DNA from: Flavobacteria bacterium GWA2_35_26 | GTDB lineage: Bacteria > Bacteroidota > Bacteroidia > Flavobacteriales > Flavobacteriaceae | Reading direction: 5' to 3' | DNA length: 63,135 nucleotides | NCBI GenBank assembly: GCA_001800905.1 | Contig: MGWH01000005.1 | Location: 120,303 to 183,437, forward strand | In this document: positions 1-9,253 of the stretch, in pieces | How the letters are laid out: each line of letters opens with the position of its first letter | How positions within the stretch are numbered: the stretch's first letter is position 1 | Translations under genes and position numbers: made by a program | Notes under the pieces: generated by a model | Told to the model about the DNA's origin: nothing | The model's input: the letters and a program-made list of their open reading frames with translations, nothing else | Databases searched by the model: none

Positions 1-1132
1 CTTGAATTCCTTCATCTGCACAATTTTGGACATCTTCGGAAACTGCTACTTTAAGAATCGAACATTCGATAGCAAATTCTTCAACTCCTTTCAATTCCGC
101 TTCCTGATGTGAAACTCCTTCTGCTTCGCGTATTTTAATCCTTGTTTCAATATCTTGAGCAGCACGGTAGGTAGCACTTTCACCTGCATAGGTTGAAGTT
201 GCCATTTCAGCTAATTTGGCACGAATAGCTCCAAAACTTGCAATAGGTGTATTGAATTGTACTCTATCATTAGCATAACTTATTGCATTAGAAGTAACTC
301 GACGTTGCGCGTCCAAACAAGCAGCTGCTAATTTAATACGTCCTACATTTAAAGCATTCATGGCAATTTTAAAACCGTTACCTCTTTCAGACAACATGTT
401 TTCAACAGGCACTTTTGTTTCGTTAAAAAATACTTGACGCGTAGAAGAAGCTCTAATTCCTAATTTATGTTCTTCTTCACCGAAAGAGATTCCGTTGTCT
501 TGAGAGTTTTCTAAGATAAATCCTGTAATGTTTTTATCGTCTTCAATTCGGGCAAAAACGATGAATAGTGAACAAAATCCCGCATTGGAAATCCACATTT
601 TTTGACCTGTAATTTTGTAATGTGTTCCGTCTTCAGATAAAACTGCTTTAGTTTTCCCTGAGTTAGCATCACTTCCTGCGCCAGGTTCAGTTAAACAATA
701 AGCACCAAACCATTCGCCAGAAGCTAATTTTGGAACGTATTTTTGTTTTTGTTCTTCGGTTCCATACAAAGTAATTGGCATAGTCCCAATTCCGGTATGT
801 GCCCCGAAAGCCGTTGAAAATGAACCTGTAGCTCCTGAAATATAGTCACAAACCAAACAAGTATCCACAAATCCCATTCCCATTCCGCCGTAAGCTTCAG
901 GTACAGCAATACTTAAGAAACCCATTTCACCTGCTTTACGCATGGTTTCTTCGGTTAAAGCATAATCTTTCTTTTCAAATCGGTCTTTATAAGGCCAAAT
1001 TTCTTTGTCTACGAATTCCTTTACAGAATCTCGCATCATTAATTGCTCTTCAGAAAAATCTTCGGGCGTGAATATATTTTCACATTTTGTTTCTTTTACT
1101 AAAAACTGCCCGCCTCTGGTGATATCTTCCAT
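1..1132 (-). CDS. Acyl-CoA dehydrogenase, C-terminus cut by window edge
   Basis: Flavoenzyme that oxidises acyl-CoA to trans-2-enoyl-CoA, the first step of beta-oxidation. The ATG is at 1132 (protein begins MEDITRGGQFLVKE) and 377 codons are visible before the window ends. The FAD/substrate signatures YCLTEPGAGSD and KMWISNAGF are present, followed by the helical C-terminal domain (IGRIKLAAACLDAQRR-like stretch). The catalytic-base region cannot be judged because the C-terminus is outside. The start lies 41 bases after the thiolase stop, so it is the last visible gene of the marR-fadB-fadA operon. Family members of this type are often about 600 aa, so roughly a third may be missing. Chain-length preference cannot be read from the sequence. 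Confidence 0.93.
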   Translation of the reverse strand, partial: MEDITRGGQFLVKETKCENIFTPEDFSEEQLMMRDSVKEFVDKEIWPYKDRFEKKDYALTEETMRKAGEMGFLSIAVPEAYGGMGMGFVDTCLVCDYISGATGSFSTAFGAHTGIGTMPITLYGTEEQKQKYVPKLASGEWFGAYCLTEPGAGSDANSGKTKAVLSEDGTHYKITGQKMWISNAGFCSLFIVFARIEDDKNITGFILENSQDNGISFGEEEHKLGIRASSTRQVFFNETKVPVENMLSERGNGFKIAMNALNVGRIKLAAACLDAQRRVTSNAISYANDRVQFNTPIASFGAIRAKLAEMATSTYAGESATYRAAQDIETRIKIREAEGVSHQEAELKGVEEFAIECSILKVAVSEDVQNCADEGIQ

Positions 1133-1172
1133 ACTATAAAATGTATTTATGTTTGCTAAATAGTTTGCTTAA

Positions 1173-2354
1173 TTATATAATTTCGTAGATACCTGCAGAA
1201 CCTTGTCCAGTTCCCACACACATGCTTACGATTCCGTATTTGCTGCCACGACGCTTCATTTCATCAAATAATTGTACCGATAATTTGGCTCCTGTACAAC
1301 CCAGTGGATGTCCTAATGCAATAGCCCCACCATTCACGTTTACGATCTCAGGATTCAAATCCAATTCGCGAACAACTGCCAATGATTGGGAAGCAAAGGC
1401 TTCGTTTAATTCAATTAAATCAATGTCTTTTAAAGTCAAACCAGCTTGTTTTAAAGCTTTCGGAATTGCTTTTACTGGTCCAATACCCATTATTCTTGGT
1501 TCTACACCTGCAGAGGCATAGTTCACTAATCGTGCAATTGGAGTAACTCCTAATTCTTTGACCATTGCTTCGCTCATGATCAGTACAAATGCTGCACCGT
1601 CACTCATTTGTGAAGAGTTTCCAGCCGTCACACTTCCGTCAGCGGAAAACACGGGTTTTAAATTACCCAAAGCGGCCAAATTAGTATCTGCTCTCGGACC
1701 TTCATCTTTAGTTACTGTATACGATTTGGTTTCTTTCTTTCCGTTTTCGTTAATGAAAGTTTGTTCTACAGTTATCGGTACAATTTGGTTGTCAAATTTT
1801 CCTTCAGCTTGGGCTTTTAAAGCTTTTTGGTGGGAATTATAAGCAAATTCATCTTGATCTTCTCGTGAAATCGAGTATTGTTTTGCAACTGCTTCAGCCG
1901 TTAATCCCATTCCCCAATAGTAATCTTCATTTCCTGCAGCTGCAACGGCGTAATCCGGTGTTGGTTTGTAACCTCCCATCGGAATAAACGACATACTTTC
2001 GGCACCACCTGCAATAATACAATCGGCCATACCGCTTTGTATCTTGGCAGTAGCCATTCCAATTGTTTCCAACCCTGAGGCACAATATCTATTGACAGTT
2101 ACACCAGGAACATCGGTTACTTTTAATCCCATTAATGAAATTAATCGGCCTACATTTAAACCTTGTTCAGCTTCTGGCATGGCATTTCCAACCATTACAT
2201 CATCGATTCGGGTTTTGTCGAAATCTGACAACTCATTCATCATGAATTGAATAGTTTCTGCAGCCAATTCATCCGGTCTTTTGAATCGAAATACACCCTT
2301 TGGTGCTTTACCAACTGCCGTTCTGTATGCTTTTACTATATATGCTGTTTTCAT
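1173..2354 (-). CDS. fadA: Acetyl-CoA C-acyltransferase (thiolase, beta-oxidation)
   Basis: Thiolase of 393 aa, the usual length, which cleaves 3-ketoacyl-CoA with CoA to acetyl-CoA and a shortened acyl-CoA. The nucleophile is Cys91 in NRYCASGLE. The second catalytic pair is His349 in GGAIALGHPLGCTG and Cys379 in CVGTGQGSAG near the C-terminus. It is followed 41 bases downstream by acyl-CoA dehydrogenase and preceded 53 bases upstream by the hydratase/dehydrogenase fusion, which delivers its 3-ketoacyl-CoA substrate. The operon context favours the degradative FadA role over biosynthetic acetoacetyl-CoA thiolase. All catalytic residues are intact. Confidence 0.95.
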   Translation of the reverse strand: MKTAYIVKAYRTAVGKAPKGVFRFKRPDELAAETIQFMMNELSDFDKTRIDDVMVGNAMPEAEQGLNVGRLISLMGLKVTDVPGVTVNRYCASGLETIGMATAKIQSGMADCIIAGGAESMSFIPMGGYKPTPDYAVAAAGNEDYYWGMGLTAEAVAKQYSISREDQDEFAYNSHQKALKAQAEGKFDNQIVPITVEQTFINENGKKETKSYTVTKDEGPRADTNLAALGNLKPVFSADGSVTAGNSSQMSDGAAFVLIMSEAMVKELGVTPIARLVNYASAGVEPRIMGIGPVKAIPKALKQAGLTLKDIDLIELNEAFASQSLAVVRELDLNPEIVNVNGGAIALGHPLGCTGAKLSVQLFDEMKRRGSKYGIVSMCVGTGQGSAGIYEII

Positions 2355-2406
2355 CTTTTATATTTTTGGAACACAAATAATCAATCTGTGTTATTACATT
2401 AGATTA

Positions 2407-4797
2407 TTAATTACGTAGCGGTTTTCCTTTAGTTAACATGAATTGGATTCTTTCCAATGTTTTTCTTTCGGTACATAAACTCAAGAAAGCTTCACGCTCA
2501 ATATCTAAAAGATACTGCTCGCTAACTAAAGTTGGCTCTGATAAATCACCGCCCGCCATAACATAGGCTAATTTGTTGGCAATTTTACGATCGTGTTCAG
2601 AGATGTATTTTCCCGCTTGCATTTGGTCGGTTCCCACTAAGAACATTCCAAGTGCTTGTTTTCCTAAAACTTTTACATCTTTTCTTTGAATAGGCTGGGT
2701 GTAACCTTGTTCAGCCATTTGAAGCGCTACTTGTTTGGCAGTTGCAATTTGGCGGTCTTTGTTGACTACAACAATATCTTTTCCTTTTTGTAACACACCC
2801 ATATCAAAAGCTTCATAAGCAGATGTAGCTACTTTTGCCATTCCAATGGTTAGGAAATATTCTTGTAATACGTTTAGTTCTACATCGTTTTTGTGAAATA
2901 AATCCGAAGCACGTAATGCCATTTCTTTGGAACCACCACCACCAGGAATCACACCAACGCCAAATTCCACTAATCCAATATAAGTTTCAGCTGCAGCAAC
3001 TACTCGGTCAGCGTGCATGGTCATTTCGCAACCACCTCCCAATGTCATTCCGTGAGGAGCAACAATTACAGGAGTTGCTGAGTAACGTACGCGCATCATC
3101 GTGTCTTGAAACATTTTGATCGCCATATTCAATTCGTCGTACTCTTGTTCGACTGCCATCATGAAAATCATTCCGATATTGGCACCCACAGTAAAATTGG
3201 CTGCTTGATTTCCAATAACCAATCCGTTGTATTCTTTTTCAGATAAATCAATTGCTTTATTGATGGCTTGCAGAACATCGCCGCCAATTGTATTCATTTT
3301 GGATTGGAATTCTAAATTTAAAATTCCGTCACCCAAATGCTGAATTATAGCGCCACTATTACTCCATACTTTTTTGCTTTCGCGAATGTTATTCAGAATG
3401 ATAAAGGCATCTTGACCAGGAATTTTAGTTTGTGATTTTGAAGGAATAGCATAATAATAAGTAGCCCCTTCTTTTACAGTGTAAAAACTAGAGTTGCCTG
3501 ATGCTACCATTTCGGTAACCCATGCAGCCGGTTCATAGCCTTCTACTTTCATTAATTCGATTCCGTTAGTGACGCCAATAGCATCCCAAATTTCGAATGG
3601 GCCATTTTCCCATCCAAAACCAGCTTTCATCGCATCGTCTATTTTATAAAAATCGTCTGAAATTTCAGGGATTCGGTTCGAGCAATACGCAAACATGGCA
3701 GCGAAGTTTTTTCTATAAAACTCACCTGCTTTGTCTTTTCCTTTTACTAACACTTTGAAACGATCAATAGGTTTATCGATGGTTTTTGTTAATTCTAAAG
3801 TGGCAAAAGATGCTCTTTTTGAAGCTCTATATTCTAATGTATTTAAATCTAAGGATAAGATTTCTTTTCCTTCTTTTTTATAAAAACCTTGACCGGTTTT
3901 ACTACCTAACCAATTGTTTTCCATCATTTTGGAAATAAAATCAGGTAATTGAAACAAGTCGTGTGCTTCGTCGTTTGGACAGTTTTGGTATAATCCGTTA
4001 GCTACATGAACCAAAGTATCTAAACCCACTACATCGACAGTTCTGAATGTAGCTGATTTTGGTCGGCCAATAACCGGTCCGGTTAACTTATCTACTTCTT
4101 CAATTGTCAATCCCATTTCTTTCACTAAATGGAACAAACTTTGGATACCAAAAATTCCAATTCGGTTTCCAATGAAGGCAGGTGTGTCTTTGGCAACAAC
4201 CGAAGTTTTTCCTAAAAATTTAGAACCATATTCAGTTAAGAAATCCAACACTTCTGGATTGGTTTTTGGTCCAGGAATGATTTCGAATAATTTAAGGTAA
4301 CGTGCTGGGTTAAAAAAGTGTGTTCCACAAAAATGGGCTTGGAAATCATCCGATCTTCCTTCGCTCATAAATTGTATTGGAATTCCAGAAGTATTTGAAG
4401 TAACTAAAGTTCCAGGTTTTCTGTACTTATCGATTTGTTCGAATACTAATTTCTTAATGTCTAATCGTTCCACAACTACTTCGATAATCCAATCGCAAGA
4501 AGCAATTTTGGACATATCATCCGTTGTATTTCCAGTGGTGATTCGATTGGCAAATTTGATATTATAAATAGGAGATGGTTTCGATTTTAAGGCATTCGCC
4601 AAATGATCGTTTACCATCCTGTTACGAACCACTTTACTTTCTAAAGTCAATCCTTTTTTTTCTTCTGCTTCGGTCAATGAGTTGGGCACAATGTCTAGAA
4701 GTAAAACCTCTAATCCAATGTTAGCTAAATGACAGGCAATTCCGGAGCCCATAATTCCAGAACCTACAACCGCTACTTTTTTAATGATTCGTTTCAT
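2407..4797 (-). CDS. fadB: 3-hydroxyacyl-CoA dehydrogenase / enoyl-CoA hydratase fusion
   Basis: Bifunctional beta-oxidation enzyme of 796 aa. The N-terminal half is the NAD-dependent 3-hydroxyacyl-CoA dehydrogenase (Rossmann motif VGSGIMGSGIACHLA at about residues 11-25; HFFNPARYLKL active-site His region near 160). The C-terminal part is a crotonase-fold hydratase (APHGMTLGGGCEM oxyanion-hole region, then EFGVGVIPGGGGSKE). This domain order is the reverse of E. coli FadB, where the hydratase comes first, so the symbol is used by function only. The first 17 bases overlap the end of the upstream marR gene, which suggests translational coupling. Substrate flows from this protein to the thiolase encoded next. 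Confidence 0.93.
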   Translation of the reverse strand: MKRIIKKVAVVGSGIMGSGIACHLANIGLEVLLLDIVPNSLTEAEEKKGLTLESKVVRNRMVNDHLANALKSKPSPIYNIKFANRITTGNTTDDMSKIASCDWIIEVVVERLDIKKLVFEQIDKYRKPGTLVTSNTSGIPIQFMSEGRSDDFQAHFCGTHFFNPARYLKLFEIIPGPKTNPEVLDFLTEYGSKFLGKTSVVAKDTPAFIGNRIGIFGIQSLFHLVKEMGLTIEEVDKLTGPVIGRPKSATFRTVDVVGLDTLVHVANGLYQNCPNDEAHDLFQLPDFISKMMENNWLGSKTGQGFYKKEGKEILSLDLNTLEYRASKRASFATLELTKTIDKPIDRFKVLVKGKDKAGEFYRKNFAAMFAYCSNRIPEISDDFYKIDDAMKAGFGWENGPFEIWDAIGVTNGIELMKVEGYEPAAWVTEMVASGNSSFYTVKEGATYYYAIPSKSQTKIPGQDAFIILNNIRESKKVWSNSGAIIQHLGDGILNLEFQSKMNTIGGDVLQAINKAIDLSEKEYNGLVIGNQAANFTVGANIGMIFMMAVEQEYDELNMAIKMFQDTMMRVRYSATPVIVAPHGMTLGGGCEMTMHADRVVAAAETYIGLVEFGVGVIPGGGGSKEMALRASDLFHKNDVELNVLQEYFLTIGMAKVATSAYEAFDMGVLQKGKDIVVVNKDRQIATAKQVALQMAEQGYTQPIQRKDVKVLGKQALGMFLVGTDQMQAGKYISEHDRKIANKLAYVMAGGDLSEPTLVSEQYLLDIEREAFLSLCTERKTLERIQFMLTKGKPLRN

Positions 4798-5248
4798 CGT
4801 TTATTGTATCCGTTTGATTAAATATATTTTTATCTTGAATTAATTCGTTGATGGTGTCAGCCACTTCCATGAAATGAAGTAATTTTTCATCTGAAACATG
4901 TTGCTTTACCGTTTCATTGAATTTTAAAACTGTAGTTTTAGAAAGATCTCGTTTTTCTTTGCCTAAATCGGTCAGGTAAATTAAGACACCACGACCATCA
5001 AATGGATTTTTTTTACGGATGATTAATCCTTTCTCTTCCATTGATTTTAAGGTGCGAGTTAGACTAGTAGCTTCCATTCCCATTTTGGGTCCTAAAGTAG
5101 TGGAGGGTGTGCCTTTATCTTTATCAATGCTAAGTAAAACAAAACCTGTAGCCATGGTGGCGCCGTATTTTGTTGCTTCTTCATTGTACATACGGGATAC
5201 CGCTTGCCAGGTAGCTCTAAGTACGTAATCTATTGTTTTATCTTTCAT
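4781..5248 (-). CDS. MarR family transcriptional regulator of the fad operon
   Basis: Winged-helix DNA-binding protein of 155 aa, normal for MarR. The recognition-helix region is MGMEATSLTRTLKSMEEKGLI, followed by the wing (RKKNPFDGRGVLIYLTDLGKE). It is the first gene of the beta-oxidation operon and its 3' end overlaps fadB by 17 bases, so it probably controls that operon; the ligand may be a fatty acyl-CoA, which is inference. The promoter just upstream carries the palindrome TATGCACGCATA at 5290-5301 beside a -7 box at 5270-5277, consistent with autoregulation. Confidence 0.9.
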   Translation of the reverse strand: MKDKTIDYVLRATWQAVSRMYNEEATKYGATMATGFVLLSIDKDKGTPSTTLGPKMGMEATSLTRTLKSMEEKGLIIRKKNPFDGRGVLIYLTDLGKEKRDLSKTTVLKFNETVKQHVSDEKLLHFMEVADTINELIQDKNIFNQTDTINDETNH

Positions 5249-5269
5249 CTTGCATTGCTATATCGATTT

Positions 5270-5301
5270 CAAATATATGAAATAAATACTATGCACGCAT
5301 A
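5270..5301 (-). promoter_or_regulatory. Promoter and candidate MarR operator of the fad operon
   Basis: On the minus strand TATATTTG (5277 to 5270) matches the Bacteroidota -7 box TAnnTTTG and ends about 20 bases before the marR ATG at 5248. Immediately upstream, 5290-5301 reads TATGCACGCATA, arms TATGC/GCATA around a two-base centre. This sits in the promoter spacer, where a bound repressor would block RNA polymerase. Seen directly; the function is inference. Confidence 0.55.
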
Positions 5302-5338
5302 ATAAAAAATATTTTTTTTGAAGAATTATAAAATAATC

Positions 5339-5372
5339 AACCCCTTTTTGTTGGATTCAGCAAAAAGGGGTT
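5339..5372 (-). terminator. Terminator after acyl-CoA ligase
   Basis: Perfect 12-bp stem AACCCCTTTTTG / CAAAAAGGGGTT with a 10-base loop, 25 bases after the stop codon of the acyl-CoA ligase gene; T-rich sequence follows on the minus strand but no unbroken T run. Confidence 0.65.
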
Positions 5373-5397
5373 GTAGGTATTTTATTCTATAATTAGT

Positions 5398-7170
5398 TTA
5401 ATTGTAGATTTTATGGAATAAATCTTGGTATTTTTCCATCACAATTTTTCTTTTCAATTTTAAAGTAGGGGTAAGGTGCCCTGCTTCGATTGACCAGACT
5501 TCTGGCGTTAATTCAAAACGTTTTATTTTTTCCCAATTTCCAAATTTCTCATTGAGTTTATCAACTTCTTCTTGAATGCGTTCAATCACTTTTGAATTTG
5601 CAACGATCTCTTCATTTGAAGTTCCAATAGCTATTTTGTGGATATTCGCCCATTCTTTGATGAAATCAAAACTTGGCTGAATGAAGGCAGCTGGCATTTT
5701 TTGACCATCGCCTATGACCATAATTTGTTCAATGAAACGCGATTGTTTCATCGTATTTTCAATTAATTGTGGTGCGATGTATTTTCCACCAGAGGTTTTG
5801 AACATTTCTTTTTTACGATCTGTAATTTTAAGGAAACCATCTGCGTCAAATTCGCCAATATCTCCAGTGTGAAAATAATCATCAGTCATTACTTCCGAAG
5901 TAAGTTTTTCATCTTTGTAGTAGCCCATCATGACATTAGGACCTTTACATAGGATTTCGCCATCTTCGGCAATTTTTACGGTAACTCCATCAATCACTTT
6001 TCCTACGGTTCCCACTCTGAACCCGAAATTCCTAACATCATTAACAGATATTACTGGAGAAGTTTCAGTCAAACCATATCCTTCCATTACGGGGATTTCA
6101 GCAGCAGCAAATACACGAGCTAAACGAGTTTGTAAAGCGGCACTTCCAGAAACCATCAAATCTAAATTACCACCCAAACCTTCTTTCCATTTGCTAAAGA
6201 TCATTTTGCGTGCTATTTTAAGTTGGAACTCGTACCAAGCGCCATTAGCTCCGTAGGGCTCGTAGCGCAATCCTAAATCGATTGCCCAAAAGAAAAGCTT
6301 CTTTTTGATTCCGCTTAGCTGAGTTCCTTTAGCATAAATGCTATCGTATACTTTTTCCAATAATCTTGGCACAGCCGACATTACGTTTGGTTTTACCTCT
6401 TTAATATTGTCACTGATTTTATCAATTGATTCGCCAAAGTAGATGGATACACCATAATATTGGTACAAATACAAAATAACTCTTTCGAAAATATGACAAA
6501 CAGGAAGAAAACTTAAGGCACGACTTTTTCCTTTTTCAAAAGGAATTCTCGGCGCACTATTAATTACGTTAGAAACAATGTTGTTATGAGAAAGCATAAC
6601 GCCTTTGGGTTTTCCAGTAGTTCCAGAAGTATAAATTATAGTAGCTAAATCTGATGGAAGAACTCCATTTTTTCGTTCTTCAACAACTTTTTGATTGGCT
6701 TCGTCTTTTCCTAATTCCAACAATTCGGACCAATGCTTGCAACCCTTAATGGTATTGAACGAATAGACTTCTTTTAAAGTAGGGACATTAGATTTTATCG
6801 CATTCACTTTGTGTAACACTTCTTCGTCCGAAACAAAGCAATAGGTAGATTCAGAATGGTTCAGAATGTATTCGTAATCTACTTCCGAAATAGTAGGGTA
6901 AATTGGAATGGTTTGGGCACCGGTTTGTAATATACCAATGTCCATAATATTCCATTCCGTTCTATTATTGGTTGAAATGATAGCAATTTTATCATTTTTT
7001 TGAACTCCCATATCCATCAGAGCTCTTGATATTGCATTAGCCTTTGCTATATATTCTTCGGTAGATGTTTTGATCCATTTCCCATCTTGTTTGGTCACTA
7101 AAGCATCAGAAATATTGAAATTTTCTAGCTGATAGTAAGGGAAGTCAAAAAGTCGTGTAATTGAAATCAT
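5398..7170 (-). CDS. Long-chain fatty acid--CoA ligase (AMP-binding)
   Basis: ANL-superfamily acyl-CoA synthetase of 590 aa that activates fatty acids with ATP and CoA. The AMP/ATP P-loop motif is IIYTSGTTGKPKGVMLSH near residue 178. The A5 motif MEGYGLTETSPV lies near 363, followed by DYFHTGDIGEFDADGFLKITDRKKE, which carries the adenylate-binding Asp and hinge. It has the long insertion and C-terminus typical of FadD15/ACSL-like enzymes rather than E. coli FadD. It is transcribed separately from the beta-oxidation operon, with a terminator behind it. An inverted repeat TGCAAAT (7186-7192)/ATTTGCA (7209-7215) lies in the intergenic region upstream. It feeds the fad genes that follow. Confidence 0.93.
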   Translation of the reverse strand: MISITRLFDFPYYQLENFNISDALVTKQDGKWIKTSTEEYIAKANAISRALMDMGVQKNDKIAIISTNNRTEWNIMDIGILQTGAQTIPIYPTISEVDYEYILNHSESTYCFVSDEEVLHKVNAIKSNVPTLKEVYSFNTIKGCKHWSELLELGKDEANQKVVEERKNGVLPSDLATIIYTSGTTGKPKGVMLSHNNIVSNVINSAPRIPFEKGKSRALSFLPVCHIFERVILYLYQYYGVSIYFGESIDKISDNIKEVKPNVMSAVPRLLEKVYDSIYAKGTQLSGIKKKLFFWAIDLGLRYEPYGANGAWYEFQLKIARKMIFSKWKEGLGGNLDLMVSGSAALQTRLARVFAAAEIPVMEGYGLTETSPVISVNDVRNFGFRVGTVGKVIDGVTVKIAEDGEILCKGPNVMMGYYKDEKLTSEVMTDDYFHTGDIGEFDADGFLKITDRKKEMFKTSGGKYIAPQLIENTMKQSRFIEQIMVIGDGQKMPAAFIQPSFDFIKEWANIHKIAIGTSNEEIVANSKVIERIQEEVDKLNEKFGNWEKIKRFELTPEVWSIEAGHLTPTLKLKRKIVMEKYQDLFHKIYN

Positions 7171-7229
7171 TTGGTAAAAATTTGATGCAAATTAATTAAT
7201 TTAAACTGATTTGCAATATTTATTTATAA

Positions 7230-7262
7230 TTTAAAATTCTTTGTATGAATTACCTAATTTTG
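7230..7262 (+). promoter_or_regulatory. Candidate promoter of LtaS-like gene
   Basis: TTTA at 7230-7233 and TAATTTTG at 7255-7262 fit the TTTG/TAnnTTTG promoter with a 21-base spacer. The box lies downstream of the first in-frame ATG (7245), so if real it makes the ATG at 7287 the start codon. Confidence 0.4.
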
Positions 7263-7286
7263 TCTATTGAATTTTTTAAAACATAT

Positions 7287-9209
7287 ATGAAACGATTTCC
7301 AAGATTTGAGGAGTATAAAGTAGTAGGCTATAGAATTTTACTAGCATATGTTTTTTATACTATTGCTCGTTTGTTATTCTTTTTTTACAATCGGAATTTA
7401 ATTCAAATTGATGGAGTAACAGATATTGTTAGTATGTGTTACCATGGTTTGACCTTTGACACGGCTTCAATCTTGTATTTGAATTTGTTGTTTATTGTTT
7501 TTTCAATTCTTCCCTTGCGAATTAATCACAGTAAAAAGTACCAAACCTTTTTATTTTATTTGTACTTCATTCCGAATCTTTTGGGTTATGCTACCAATTT
7601 TGTTGATTTTATTTATTACCGTTTTAATTTTGGAAGATCAACTATTGCAGCACTAGATTCGTTACAACATGAGAGCAATAAATTGCTATTGATGACTAAT
7701 TTTCTACTCAATTATTGGCATGTTTTTATATTGTTTTTCGTAATTTCTTATGCATGGATTTACCTTTACAAAAAAGTGTCTGTACAAAACGAATCGTCGC
7801 ATAAAGGGATCACTTATTTTGGAACTTCGGCGGTTGGGTTTTTAGTAATTGCGACATTAATTATTGGAGGTATTCGAGGTGATTTTAAAAAGAGTACTCG
7901 ACCAATTAATTTAATTGATGCCAGTCGTGATGTGAAAAATGTGTCCCAAGCCGATGTGGTTTTGAATACGCCTTTTGCATTGATTCGAACACTGTTTAGT
8001 AATAATTTCAAGAAGATGCATTTTGTGGATCAATCTACGATTGATTCTTTGGTACAACCTATAAAACACTATCAAAACAATCCAAAAACAAAACCCAATG
8101 TGGTGATCTTTATTTTAGAAAGTAATGCCAAAGAATATTTTGGGTCGTTTAATAAAAACACTACAATTCCGAAGTATAAAGGATATACACCCTTTGTTGA
8201 TTCGTTAGCGCAACACAGTTTGATTTTTACAAATGCTTATGCGAATGGTTATAAATCCATTCATGCAATGTCTTCCGTTTTAGCGGGAATTCCGTCATTT
8301 AAAGATGCATTCACATCATCTCCGTATCCAAAACAAAAAACGGAGTCTTTGGTTTCAACTTTAAAAAGTGAAGGATATGCTACTTCATTTTTCCATGGTG
8401 CGCCTAATGGTTCTATGGGGTTTTTAGGCTATGCCAACATTTTAGGATTTGATCATTATTATGGGAAAAATGAGTACAATAACGATGATGATTTTGATGG
8501 TGTGTGGGGTATTTGGGATGAGCCTTTCTTTCAATATTTTAATACAACTATTAGTAAAGAAAAGCAACCGTTTATGGCTACGTTATTTTCAGTTACTTCT
8601 CATGAGCCTTATCAAGTTCCTGAAAAATATAAAGGGAAGTTTCCAAAAGGAGATGTTAATATTCATCAATGTATTGGATATACTGATTTTGCATTGCAAC
8701 AGTTTTTCGCTTCAGCCAAGAAACAACCCTGGTTTAAGAACACCATTTTTGTTTTTGTAGGCGATCATGGAAACACGATTTATTATGATGAGTATAAAAA
8801 GGAAATGAATAAAAATGCAGTGGCAATGATGATCTATAAACCGAATACTAAGCTAATTGGAGAATCAACAGCATATGCGCAGCAAATTGATTTGTATCCA
8901 ACTATTTTAGACTTGATTGGTTATGAAAAACCGTTTCGAAGTTGGGGTAGGAGTTTGGTAGGAGATAAGCAAATTCAACCTTTCGTAATTCGCTATTCTT
9001 CTAATTTATACCAATTCATGAGTGGAAATTATATCTGTACTTTTGACGGAAATAAAGTAATTGGCTTTTATGCCAAAAATGATAAAGATTTAAAACACAA
9101 TTTGATCGCCAAAAGAAATTCTGAAATGAATCAAATTGAGTTGAATTGTAAAGCTTATCTGCAAGATTATATGACAAGGGTAATGGATAAGAAATTAGCA
9201 TCACATTAA
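7287..9209 (+). CDS. LTA synthase-like membrane sulfatase-fold protein
   Basis: Alkaline phosphatase-superfamily protein with about five N-terminal membrane helices (to about residue 200) and an extracytoplasmic catalytic domain. The metal-site glutamate is in FILESNAKEYFGS, the probable nucleophile Ser is in GYKSIHAMSSVLAGIPS, and FVGDHGNTIYYDEY supplies Asp/His ligands. Families with this layout transfer phosphoglycerol or phosphoethanolamine to envelope polymers or lipids. In a Gram-negative without lipoteichoic acid, envelope lipid or glycan modification is likely; the substrate is unknown. I chose ATG 7287 (640 aa, MKRFPRFEEYK) because a promoter box covers the region after the alternative ATG 7245 (654 aa). 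It is monocistronic and converges on purL. Confidence 0.85.
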   Translation: MKRFPRFEEYKVVGYRILLAYVFYTIARLLFFFYNRNLIQIDGVTDIVSMCYHGLTFDTASILYLNLLFIVFSILPLRINHSKKYQTFLFYLYFIPNLLGYATNFVDFIYYRFNFGRSTIAALDSLQHESNKLLLMTNFLLNYWHVFILFFVISYAWIYLYKKVSVQNESSHKGITYFGTSAVGFLVIATLIIGGIRGDFKKSTRPINLIDASRDVKNVSQADVVLNTPFALIRTLFSNNFKKMHFVDQSTIDSLVQPIKHYQNNPKTKPNVVIFILESNAKEYFGSFNKNTTIPKYKGYTPFVDSLAQHSLIFTNAYANGYKSIHAMSSVLAGIPSFKDAFTSSPYPKQKTESLVSTLKSEGYATSFFHGAPNGSMGFLGYANILGFDHYYGKNEYNNDDDFDGVWGIWDEPFFQYFNTTISKEKQPFMATLFSVTSHEPYQVPEKYKGKFPKGDVNIHQCIGYTDFALQQFFASAKKQPWFKNTIFVFVGDHGNTIYYDEYKKEMNKNAVAMMIYKPNTKLIGESTAYAQQIDLYPTILDLIGYEKPFRSWGRSLVGDKQIQPFVIRYSSNLYQFMSGNYICTFDGNKVIGFYAKNDKDLKHNLIAKRNSEMNQIELNCKAYLQDYMTRVMDKKLASH

Positions 9210-9217
9210 GTTTAACA

Positions 9218-9253
9218 TAAAAAAAAAAGCGACCATTTGGTCGCTTTTTTTTA
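9218..9253. terminator. Bidirectional terminator between ltaS-like gene and purL
   Basis: Stem AGCGACCA/TGGTCGCT (9228-9245) flanked by an A run on the left and a T run on the right, so it can end transcripts from both converging genes. It overlaps the purL stop codon (9251-9253). Confidence 0.85.
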
